DNA from: JBBTVO01 sp038063195
GTDB lineage: Bacteria; Patescibacteriota; Microgenomatia; Levybacterales; UBA12049
DNA: 12,071 bases
Direction: 5' to 3'
Assembly: GCA_038063195.1 (NCBI GenBank)
Contig: JBBTVO010000002.1
Location: forward strand, 1 to 12,071
Numbering within the stretch: the first letter of the stretch is position 1; the number at the start of each line of letters is the position of its first letter. A model generated the notes under the pieces. That model worked only from the letters and a program-made list of their open reading frames with translations. It did no database searches and had not been told where the DNA came from. The translations under genes and the position numbers were made by a program. Shown here piece by piece: positions 1 through 5,557 of the stretch.

Positions 1-43
1 GAGGATCCACGAAGCCTTCCACTCCGGAAATAAGTAGTTTGGA

Positions 44-72
44 TTGAAAACACAGCATAATTGTGATAGTAT
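44..72 (+). promoter_or_regulatory. Putative sigma70-type promoter for the 83-691 gene
   Basis: TTGAAA (44-49) and TAGTAT (67-72) are separated by 17 bp. The -10 box matches the consensus at 4 of 6 positions and ends 10 nt before the ATG at 83, predicting a leader of about 3 nt. It overlaps the alternative TTG start at 44, so this promoter and that start are mutually exclusive. Confidence 0.4.
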
Positions 73-82
73 TCTCGCTACC

Positions 83-691
83 ATGAAGGAATTAATTGAG
101 ATAAAAGACTATTACGAAAAACTTGCTGAAACAAATCCGAAAATGAGAGGAATGGTGGTTCAGTTGGAAGGCGCTATAAATCTGAACGAAACAGTCCATG
201 GTCCACAATCTATTCATGAGCCTATTTTAAGTAGTGAGAGATCTGAAATGAAGGGATGGGATGCTAAGCTAGTTGATTTTTTCTCAAGACATGTGCCTCA
301 TGGGTCATTTTCATCAAAAAACAAATTAGAGATTGCAAAGCTATTTAACGCTAAATTTGTTGAAGATTTAACTGATGATACTGTGCTTCTTAATCTACTT
401 ATCCCCGGATCAGATCCTAGTTGGACTTCAGAGCAAGATACTAGATTAGATAGAGTAAGACAAATAGATCAAAATTTTAGGTCCATGTATAATCGAATGA
501 TTTTTGCTATAAGAAGTGGGGCAAGACAAAGAGGGTTAAGTGATGATCAAATTACAATAGGGTTGTTTAGAAACTCCACGGACGAAGAAGTTAAAAATCT
601 TAGATATAGACACAACGGTGCAGGAAAAGAAACTCTATCTTTTATGAGAATTGCACTTGCTCTGAGACAATCTTCTCAAAATTTTCAGTAG
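83..691 (+). CDS. Uncharacterised protein (202 aa)
   Basis: I do not recognise this protein. It is soluble and highly charged, with no signal peptide or membrane segment. The N-terminal third reads as a helical region (residues 1-30, ELIEIKDYYEKL), and the rest is mixed. The C-terminal segment STDEEVKNLRYRHNGAGKETLSF has the look of a helix-hairpin-helix or RNA polymerase alpha-CTD-like fold (acidic helix, LR, GxGK, then a hydrophobic helix), but this is a weak visual resemblance. The frame is open from a TTG at 44, just after an in-frame TAG at 35-37. I prefer the ATG at 83, because a TTGAAA/TAGTAT promoter-like pair ends 10 nt before it, matching the spacing seen at other genes here. Its end overlaps the convergent SIMPL gene by 7 bp. 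Confidence 0.6.
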   Translation: MKELIEIKDYYEKLAETNPKMRGMVVQLEGAINLNETVHGPQSIHEPILSSERSEMKGWDAKLVDFFSRHVPHGSFSSKNKLEIAKLFNAKFVEDLTDDTVLLNLLIPGSDPSWTSEQDTRLDRVRQIDQNFRSMYNRMIFAIRSGARQRGLSDDQITIGLFRNSTDEEVKNLRYRHNGAGKETLSFMRIALALRQSSQNFQ

Positions 692-1449
692 GTTTCATAG
701 GTGAGGGTTATTGAAATCTTTATATTATTCTCTCCAGTCGGGATTTCTGTCTCCGGAATTGCCGGCGAACTAGTGTCGGATTTTTCTCTTGCAAGGAATG
801 GAATTGGTTGTGAGAAATCATTTGAAGATTCCTGAACATTTATTATCTTGCCCAATTTTATTCCCGCGGTTTTAGCAAGACTTTGAGCCTTCTGCTTAGC
901 ATTGCTGACTGCCTCCTTGCGTGCTTTTTCTTCAAGCTTTGCTTTGGCGCTGTCTGAGAAGCCAAACTGAATTTGTCCTACGAGATTTGCCCCGCCGCTA
1001 GTAATTGCGTCCACTGCCTTATTGGTGTTTTTTATGTCTTTGAGTTTTAGATCTATATTTTGTGTGACAGTATATCCAGAAATTCTTTGTCTGCCATCAA
1101 AATTATAATCAGGATTTACAGAATAATTTGTCGTCTTAATATCCTTGTCTGAAGCACCAAGACTCTTCAAATTTTCCAGAATATTTTCAATTGCAGTATT
1201 TGTTAGATCCTGTGCATCCGCAACTGTCCCTGCGGTTTTCGTAACGCCAAAGGAAATAGTTGCCTCATCTGGTGCAGCCGAAGCACTTCCCTGCCCCGAA
1301 GTCTGGAACGAGTCATTCTTGGTGGTTGTGTAATTGTTTACAAGAAATGGGATCGGACCTGCAAGCTTGGTATAAATAAAAAGTCCTAAGAAAAAGAAGA
1401 GGACGAATGCGAACGCGGTATTACTATTATCCTTCCAATGATTTTCCAC
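685..1449 (-). CDS. SIMPL (DUF541/YggE-type) domain protein, membrane-anchored
   Basis: This 254-aa protein belongs to the SIMPL family (Pfam DUF541, which includes E. coli YggE), envelope proteins of poorly defined biochemical role. The family opening is visible at residues 50-69, SGQGSASAAPDEATISFGV. It is followed by the typical NxYxV...ISGYTVTQNIDLKLKDI stretch and the Ala/Lys-rich helix KARKEAVSNAKQKAQSLAKTAGIKLG. A hydrophobic helix at residues 11-28 (FAFVLFFFLGLFIYT) predicts an N-terminal membrane anchor with the domain outside the cytoplasm. Translation starts at GTG (1449-1447), with no Shine-Dalgarno and a consensus promoter directly upstream. It follows the 1492-1902 gene on the same strand but has its own promoter, so it need not be co-transcribed. 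Its 3' end overlaps the convergent first gene by 7 bp. Confidence 0.88.
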   Translation of the reverse strand: MENHWKDNSNTAFAFVLFFFLGLFIYTKLAGPIPFLVNNYTTTKNDSFQTSGQGSASAAPDEATISFGVTKTAGTVADAQDLTNTAIENILENLKSLGASDKDIKTTNYSVNPDYNFDGRQRISGYTVTQNIDLKLKDIKNTNKAVDAITSGGANLVGQIQFGFSDSAKAKLEEKARKEAVSNAKQKAQSLAKTAGIKLGKIINVQESSNDFSQPIPFLAREKSDTSSPAIPETEIPTGENNIKISITLTYETY

Positions 1450-1456
1450 TTAGGAT

Positions 1457-1485
1457 ATATTATTAGTTTTAACTAAAACTGTCAA
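1457..1485 (-). promoter_or_regulatory. Promoter of the SIMPL gene with dyad in the spacer
   Basis: On the minus strand, a perfect TTGACA (1485-1480) is followed by a 17-bp spacer and TAATAT (1462-1457). The -10 box ends 7 nt before the GTG start, so transcription should begin at or next to the start codon. Between the boxes lies an inverted repeat, AGTTTTA-AC-TAAAACT (plus strand 1465-1480), which could be an operator. The -35 box starts only 7 bp past the stop codon of the upstream gene. Confidence 0.6.
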
Positions 1486-1491
1486 ATTTAT

Positions 1492-1902
1492 TCAGGATAA
1501 GTCGCGTTTGGGAATATCGATTAGTCTTTCGATTGTTTTCAGAACTTGGTCGCCACTTGCTCGTCTAATCTCCGATTGTACTTTTCTTTGAATGTCTGTT
1601 CTTGAGATCGAAATGTTTAGTTGGGGTGCGTTCGGACAAGACGAGCATTTTGTACCTGTGCTTTGAAAACTTTCTCCGTTTTCAGATTCAGCATATGTAA
1701 ATACCCTTCCTTCACAACTTGACTGAAAAGATGAATGAGGAGTTATCCAGATGGAATAAAAAACTAGGGAATAAAAAACTAAAGAATCTCCTTTTGCCGC
1801 ACGGACCTTTTTATTTCCAAATTCGACAACTCCAGTAGCAAGAATAGCGTCCTTATAAATTTCATTCATTATTCGAGCTTGCTGCTCTGTACTCTCGACC
1901 AT
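1492..1902 (-). CDS. Small uncharacterised protein with Cys pair (136 aa)
   Basis: I do not recognise this protein. There is no obvious membrane helix or signal. Visible features are a 5-residue tandem duplication (SLVFY twice, residues 40-49), cysteines at 63, 86 and 89, the last two as a CSSC pair (TKCSSCPNAPQL), and a charged C-terminal helical segment (residues 102-130). The cysteines could bind a metal or form a disulphide, but no family is evident. The ATG at 1902 directly follows a T7 tract and has no Shine-Dalgarno. The in-frame ATG at 1869 (residue 12) is an alternative. No ATG, GTG or TTG lies between the upstream in-frame stop and 1902. A strong promoter lies at the end of pyrB, so it is probably transcribed as its own unit. 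Confidence 0.65.
   Translation of the reverse strand: MVESTEQQARIMNEIYKDAILATGVVEFGNKKVRAAKGDSLVFYSLVFYSIWITPHSSFQSSCEGRVFTYAESENGESFQSTGTKCSSCPNAPQLNISISRTDIQRKVQSEIRRASGDQVLKTIERLIDIPKRDLS
1753..1782. repeat. 15-bp tandem duplication inside the 1492-1902 gene
   Basis: Two adjacent 15-nt units, GGAATAAAAAACTAG and GGAATAAAAAACTAA, differ only at the last base. Fifteen is a multiple of three, so the frame is kept and the protein gains a second SLVFY. Confidence 0.85.
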
Positions 1903-1930
1903 AAAAAAACCAGAACTTTTGCGCTCCTGG
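1903..1930 (-). terminator. Rho-independent terminator-like hairpin downstream of pyrB
   Basis: On the minus strand CCAGGA and TTCTGG (plus 1910-1930) can form a 6-bp stem with one G-U pair and a 9-nt loop. It is followed by seven Ts (1909-1903). It lies 21 bp after the pyrB stop, so it suits pyrB termination. It also abuts the ATG of the next gene and begins almost exactly where that gene's predicted transcript starts. It may therefore serve instead as a 5' hairpin of that mRNA. Confidence 0.55.
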
Positions 1931-1936
1931 GATTAA

Positions 1937-1965
1937 ACTATAGCAAGGTATTTAGTCCTTGTCAA
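1937..1965 (-). promoter_or_regulatory. Promoter of the 1492-1902 gene, inside the pyrB 3' end
   Basis: A perfect TTGACA (1965-1960) overlaps the last codons of pyrB. After a 17-bp spacer comes TATAGT (1942-1937, five of six matches). The predicted start point is near 1930, which is the base of the terminator-like hairpin. This leaves a leader of roughly 28 nt before the ATG at 1902. Confidence 0.6.
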
Positions 1966-2995
1966 TTTTTCCCAAAACCAAGCCCAAAAGCGCCATTCTC
2001 ACATACATCCCGTTTCTTATTTGAGACTTTAGATAAACTGCTCTTGGGTCTTCGTCTACTTCTTCAAGAATTTCTCCGACTCTTGGTAATGGATGCATGA
2101 GGATAGTATTTACGCCACCCAATTCATCAAGTAATTTTTTATCAACTATGAAAGGATTTTTCATATCCTGTTTTATTCCGAACATTTTTGCTAAATTTCT
2201 TATTACTGTTAATCCGTTTTTTACCCTTCTCTCTTTTTGTATACGTGTCCAATACCAAAAGCTCGCGTTAGAAGGAATATCTTTTGGGTCTGAAATTTCA
2301 ATCATTCTAACTCCACGTCTTACAAATTCTTCAAAATCTTTTCTAGGCAATCTTAGTTCATCGGGGGAAAGAAGATGTAAAGTATTGCCTGGATAAAGAG
2401 AAAGACCGCGTATTAGAGATTTTACAGTCCTTCCAAACAATAAATCTCCCGCTATCACTCCAGTAAGATTATCAAGTCTTCCATGTTGCTCTTTTATTGT
2501 GTACAAATCAAGAAGCGCTTGCGTAGGATGCTCTCCTTGTCCTCCATCCCCTGCATTTATTACTGGAACACGCGTTGCAATATCTGCTGCTTTTTGAAGA
2601 GATCCTGTAATAGGATGTCTTAATACAATCAAATCAGAATACGCCTCAAAAGTTCTGATTGTATCTTCGAATGTTTCGCCCTTTGCAACAGACGAGAAAT
2701 GCTGGGGATCTTCAACGACTATTGTTTGTCCTCCAAGTTGCTTCATCGCTGCATCAAATGATCCTCGGGTTCTTGAAGAAGGTTCATAAAAAAGTAAAAC
2801 TGCCTGTTTTCCCTTTAGAATATCGCAAGGCTCTGCATTGACTGCAATTTCGCGCATGTCTTTCGTAACATCAAAAAGCACATCAAGAGAATATGTGTCA
2901 AATCGGTCCATTGAGAGAATATCTTGGCCTTTGAAGTTTCCGTTTATTTTTTCAGGTTCGGGGCTTGGCGTTGGTCGGGGTGCTTCGATAAACAT
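1952..2995 (-). CDS. pyrB: Aspartate carbamoyltransferase, catalytic chain
   Basis: PyrB condenses carbamoyl phosphate with L-aspartate to carbamoyl-aspartate, the committed cytosolic step of pyrimidine synthesis. The carbamoyl-phosphate domain shows SSRTR at residues 73-77 (family STRTR), the loop SSVAKGET with Lys105, and RHP at 126-128. GEHPTQALLDLYT (155-167), GDLLFGRTVKSL (183-194) and HPLPRVGEI (301-309) complete the active site and aspartate domain. At 347 aa it is longer than the usual 300-310. The extra length is an N-terminal proline-rich tail and added sequence after TRIQKER (250-256). The frame is open to 3121, but the ATG at 2995 is chosen because a consensus promoter ends 10 nt before it and the upstream frame crosses the divergent purC promoter. 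No pyrI regulatory chain is present in the window. It is divergent from purC. Confidence 0.95.
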   Translation of the reverse strand: MFIEAPRPTPSPEPEKINGNFKGQDILSMDRFDTYSLDVLFDVTKDMREIAVNAEPCDILKGKQAVLLFYEPSSRTRGSFDAAMKQLGGQTIVVEDPQHFSSVAKGETFEDTIRTFEAYSDLIVLRHPITGSLQKAADIATRVPVINAGDGGQGEHPTQALLDLYTIKEQHGRLDNLTGVIAGDLLFGRTVKSLIRGLSLYPGNTLHLLSPDELRLPRKDFEEFVRRGVRMIEISDPKDIPSNASFWYWTRIQKERRVKNGLTVIRNLAKMFGIKQDMKNPFIVDKKLLDELGGVNTILMHPLPRVGEILEEVDEDPRAVYLKSQIRNGMYVRMALLGLVLGKIDKD

Positions 2996-3005
2996 GGTTT
3001 GGATT

Positions 3006-3034
3006 ATTCTAATCGTCTTTGACTGTAGTGTCAA
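3006..3034 (-). promoter_or_regulatory. pyrB promoter
   Basis: On the minus strand a perfect TTGACA (3034-3029), a 17-bp spacer and TAGAAT (3011-3006, five of six matches) end 10 nt before the ATG at 2995. The predicted leader is about 3 nt. Its -35 box faces that of purC. Confidence 0.65.
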
Positions 3035-3035
3035 A
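3018..3035. promoter_or_regulatory. Dyad formed by the facing -35 boxes of pyrB and purC
   Basis: TTTGAC-TGTAGT-GTCAAA is a perfect inverted repeat with 6-bp arms. The left arm contributes the purC -35 (TTGACT) and the right arm the pyrB -35 (TTGACA). Two polymerases could not occupy both at once. The dyad could also be a repressor or activator site, but that is inference. Confidence 0.5.
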
Positions 3036-3049
3036 TGGTGTGCTATAAT
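3019..3049 (+). promoter_or_regulatory. purC promoter, extended -10 type
   Basis: A perfect TATAAT (3044-3049) is preceded by TGC, giving an extended -10 element. The best -35 candidate, TTGACT (3019-3024), is 19 bp away, longer than ideal. This fits reliance on the extended -10. The box ends 9 nt before the ATG at 3059. Confidence 0.65.
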
Positions 3050-3058
3050 TTGGGCGAA

Positions 3059-4066
3059 ATGGTAAGAGAAAGAGAAGGAAGGCTTGCGCTCATAAAAGAT
3101 GCGCCACCTGGGAACTTTCAATTTGGAATCACTACGATTGATCTTCCTTCTGCGTTTGGCGATAAAACAACAGGTAAGACTGCAGATATATGGACAGTTG
3201 AAGATAAGTTGGTAATAGTAAAGACTGATAGAAATTCAGCCCACGATATTCTGATTTGTTCAGTTCCCGGCTCAGGTGCTTCGGTCAATGCGCTATCAAA
3301 TTGGTGGAAAACCCGGACAAAAAATATAATAGAAAATGATTATCTAGGATCTCCCGATCCGGCTGTTACCATCGCAAGAAAAGCAAAGGTAAGATTTGAT
3401 GTGGAGTTTGTTTTCAGATCCTATCTTGAGAGAAGCTCGACGAGAACATCTGCGTACCATAAGTATAGAATTGAAAGAAGAAGAAATATCTATGGAATAG
3501 ATTTCCCTGATGATCTTATGGATAATCAGGAACTTCCAATGGGAACAATTTTTACTCCCACAACCAAAAGCGATAAAGACGAAGAAATTACAGAAGAACA
3601 AGCGAGAGAAATTGTAAATCAGCAGGCAGGAAAAGATGTTTTCGATATTCTTAAAGAAAGATTAATAAGACTCAATCAAACAGGAAAAGAAGTAAGTAGG
3701 AGTAGGGGCATTATTCTTGCCTCAACTAAATTTGAGGCAGGTTTGGACGGAGAAGGAAATTTAATGGTTATAGATGAAGTACTTACTCCGCATAGTTCAA
3801 GATTTTGGGACGCTGGCACCTACGAGAGACGTTTTCTGCGCGGTGAAGATCCCGATAGTTATGATAAAGAAATACTCAGGAGGAAATTAAAGGATCTTGG
3901 ATTTACCGGTCAAGGGGCTGTTCCAAAGCTAAGTCTTGCTGATATAAGAATTGTAAGCAGAGTTTACAAAAAAGCTTATGAAATGATTACAAAGAGGGAT
4001 CTTTCACATCCTGCCATGGAAAAAGAAATAGTTCAGTCAATAGTTGGTTATTTTAATCCTGCCTGA
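3059..4066 (+). CDS. purC: Phosphoribosylaminoimidazole-succinocarboxamide synthase (SAICAR synthetase)
   Basis: PurC joins CAIR and aspartate using ATP to make SAICAR in de novo purine synthesis, in the cytosol. Family blocks are visible in order: GKTADIW (39-45, the ATP loop, usually GKVRDIY), VKTDRNSAHD (54-63), ARKAKVRFDVEFVFRSYL (106-123), LPMGTIFTPTTKSDKDEE (159-176) and GIILASTKFEAG (217-228). The metal/ATP motif follows at 238-251, IDEVLTPHSSRFWD. At 335 aa it is longer than E. coli PurC (237) and nearer the longer class of bacterial and yeast enzymes. The frame opens at 3035, but that region contains the -10 box, so the ATG at 3059 is used. It is divergent from pyrB, and its end overlaps convergent folD by 19 bp. 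Confidence 0.93.
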   Translation: MVREREGRLALIKDAPPGNFQFGITTIDLPSAFGDKTTGKTADIWTVEDKLVIVKTDRNSAHDILICSVPGSGASVNALSNWWKTRTKNIIENDYLGSPDPAVTIARKAKVRFDVEFVFRSYLERSSTRTSAYHKYRIERRRNIYGIDFPDDLMDNQELPMGTIFTPTTKSDKDEEITEEQAREIVNQQAGKDVFDILKERLIRLNQTGKEVSRSRGIILASTKFEAGLDGEGNLMVIDEVLTPHSSRFWDAGTYERRFLRGEDPDSYDKEILRRKLKDLGFTGQGAVPKLSLADIRIVSRVYKKAYEMITKRDLSHPAMEKEIVQSIVGYFNPA

Positions 4067-4914
4067 TTTTCAGTGGCAATTATTAAATTCTTAAGGAGCA
4101 TGGCGACATTTACAGGTCCGACTCCACCCGGGGTGGGTGTATAAAATGATGCAATATTTTTGATATCTTCTTCTTCATAATCGCTGTGGAATTTTCCATC
4201 ATCGCTTCTGAACATTCCTACTCCTACTAAAATTACGCCATTCTTAAGATCTTCTTTTCTAATGACATTAGGCTTCCCTACTGCACAAATTACAATATCT
4301 GCATTTTTTAAAATTTCTTGTTTATTTTTGGTTTTCGATGTGATCACTACAAGGTCGGACCTTGTTTCCCCGAGTGTTTTCATGATGGGTCCGCCTGCTG
4401 TCACTCCTTTGCCTACGACGGCGATTTTTTTGGTCTTAAGCCAAGCTAACACCTCCGAGGTGCCAGCTTCATCCACCTCGGAGGTGGACTTAAAAATACA
4501 TTCCAAAATTCTTAATACTGCTTCTGCGATTGGCGGAGAAAATTTGGAATCCGGATGGAAACCGTCTACATCTTTCCCCGGATTTATAGAATTTGCAATT
4601 TTTTCCTCATCGATTTGCGGAGAGAAAGGTCTTTGAACAATTATTCCGTGAACGGTTGAGTCTTGGTTTAATTTTTCAATTTTCTCAAGCAAACTTTCAG
4701 TAGATGTCCTCGGATCCAAATTCTCAACAGTAATTTTGGCTCCAATCTCTTCGCCCTTTTTCTTTTTCTGTCCTACATAGGATTCGGAAGCATGGTCTGT
4801 GGTAAGAGTTATTATATGAAGATGGGGAATAATATTTTTTTCTTTAAGTTTTTCAACTCGTAATTTAAGTTCTTCAAAAATTTCCTGCGCAATCTGTTTC
4901 CCATCAATTCTCAT
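4048..4914 (-). CDS. folD: Bifunctional methylene-THF dehydrogenase / methenyl-THF cyclohydrolase with in-frame REP insertion
   Basis: FolD interconverts methylene-, methenyl- and 10-formyl-tetrahydrofolate, supplying formyl units for purine synthesis and initiator tRNA. Catalytic features are present: ASESYVGQK with Lys50, GIIVQRPF with Gln94, and KDVDGFHP (114-121). The Rossmann half shows VVGKGVTAGGPI (167-177), ADIVICAVGKPNVI (205-218) and TPTPGGVGPVNVAMLLKN (259-276). The usual PCTP motif is replaced by SPPIAEAV (126-133). Residues 143-155 (STSEVDEAGTSEV) are encoded by a pair of REP-like palindromes and sit between the catalytic and nucleotide-binding halves, where length variation may be tolerated. 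The start codon overlaps the SGNH hydrolase stop as ATGA, implying translational coupling. It is the last gene of the ppa-gyrA-SGNH-folD cluster. Confidence 0.92.
   Translation of the reverse strand: MRIDGKQIAQEIFEELKLRVEKLKEKNIIPHLHIITLTTDHASESYVGQKKKKGEEIGAKITVENLDPRTSTESLLEKIEKLNQDSTVHGIIVQRPFSPQIDEEKIANSINPGKDVDGFHPDSKFSPPIAEAVLRILECIFKSTSEVDEAGTSEVLAWLKTKKIAVVGKGVTAGGPIMKTLGETRSDLVVITSKTKNKQEILKNADIVICAVGKPNVIRKEDLKNGVILVGVGMFRSDDGKFHSDYEEEDIKNIASFYTPTPGGVGPVNVAMLLKNLIIATENQAGLK
4450..4488 (-). repeat. REP/BIME-like palindrome pair inside folD
   Basis: The minus strand carries TCCACCTCCGAGGTGGA (4488-4472, 8-bp arms around one base), a 9-nt linker, and CACCTCGGAGGTG (4462-4450, 6-bp arms). 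The palindrome core and the two-hairpin layout match the repeats flanking the RAYT transposase at 8717-8760 and 9452-9495. The element is exactly 39 nt, so it adds 13 codons without a frameshift or stop. Confidence 0.85.
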
Positions 4915-5555
4915 ATAATCTTTTTTTCAAGTAAAAAATCTCGAACCATTTCATAGAGTTTTTTATGTCCTTCGTCATTCATATGGACTCCATCGGTAAG
5001 AAAACTTGAGTAGTCAGTGTCTATAAATTTCTTAAAGACTTCTACGAAGTAAGCTTTTTCTTCTTTTGAAACATTTTCTAATATCTCATTGTATTTTCCG
5101 ACGTATTCGTTTCGATATGATCTTCCTGGTGCCCATGGCATCGGATCGACTCTTTTGTCGACCGGCATTGAACCCACAATAATTATCTTCTCAGAATATT
5201 GCTTAGCTTTATCTAAAAGAAGTTTTAGATTGTTTTTAAATTCATCCGGGGATACCTCTACTTTTCCTAAGTCCTCATTATAAATAGTATCGTTTATGCC
5301 AACATGCAATATTATTATAATTTCATTATCACGGTTATGACCAAGTCTTGCTTGCGCTTCAGGTTCGAGTGTTTTCAATATGTCTTCGGTTTTTGCTCCT
5401 GAAATTCCCTGATTGTATATTAAAATTTCGTTCTTAAAATTGGATTCTATTTGATTTTTGTCTATATACTTTCTAAGCCTTGCAACCCAACCACCCTGAC
5501 TATCCCAAGCTCCGTATGTAGTACTTGTTCCGAAAATGAGGATATGTTTATCCAT
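4911..5555 (-). CDS. SGNH/GDSL-family hydrolase (esterase/lipase-like)
   Basis: This 214-aa protein has all four SGNH blocks: IFGTSTTYG with nucleophile Ser11 (block I, GTS instead of GDS), NQGISG with Gly50 (block II), HVGINDT with Asn88 (block III) and TDGVHMNDEGH with Asp188/His191 (block V). Enzymes of this fold hydrolyse esters of lipids, acyl-thioesters or acetylated sugars. The substrate cannot be read from sequence. There is no signal peptide, so a cytosolic role is likely. The ATG lies 2 bp after the gyrA stop and the TGA overlaps the folD ATG by 4 bp (ATGA), so it is co-transcribed with both. The neighbours do not suggest a substrate. No Shine-Dalgarno is visible. Confidence 0.88.
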   Translation of the reverse strand: MDKHILIFGTSTTYGAWDSQGGWVARLRKYIDKNQIESNFKNEILIYNQGISGAKTEDILKTLEPEAQARLGHNRDNEIIIILHVGINDTIYNEDLGKVEVSPDEFKNNLKLLLDKAKQYSEKIIIVGSMPVDKRVDPMPWAPGRSYRNEYVGKYNEILENVSKEEKAYFVEVFKKFIDTDYSSFLTDGVHMNDEGHKKLYEMVRDFLLEKKII

Positions 5556-5557
5556 GG

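Noticed and set aside
44..82. TTG start giving a 215-aa first protein
   Set aside because: The TTG overlaps a probable -35 box (TTGAAA). The ATG at 83 has the promoter spacing seen elsewhere in the window. It is not fully excluded.
2996..3121. N-terminal extension of pyrB by 42 residues
   Set aside because: It would cover the pyrB promoter and the divergent purC promoter and start. The added residues match nothing in the family, and the ATG at 2995 has ideal promoter spacing.
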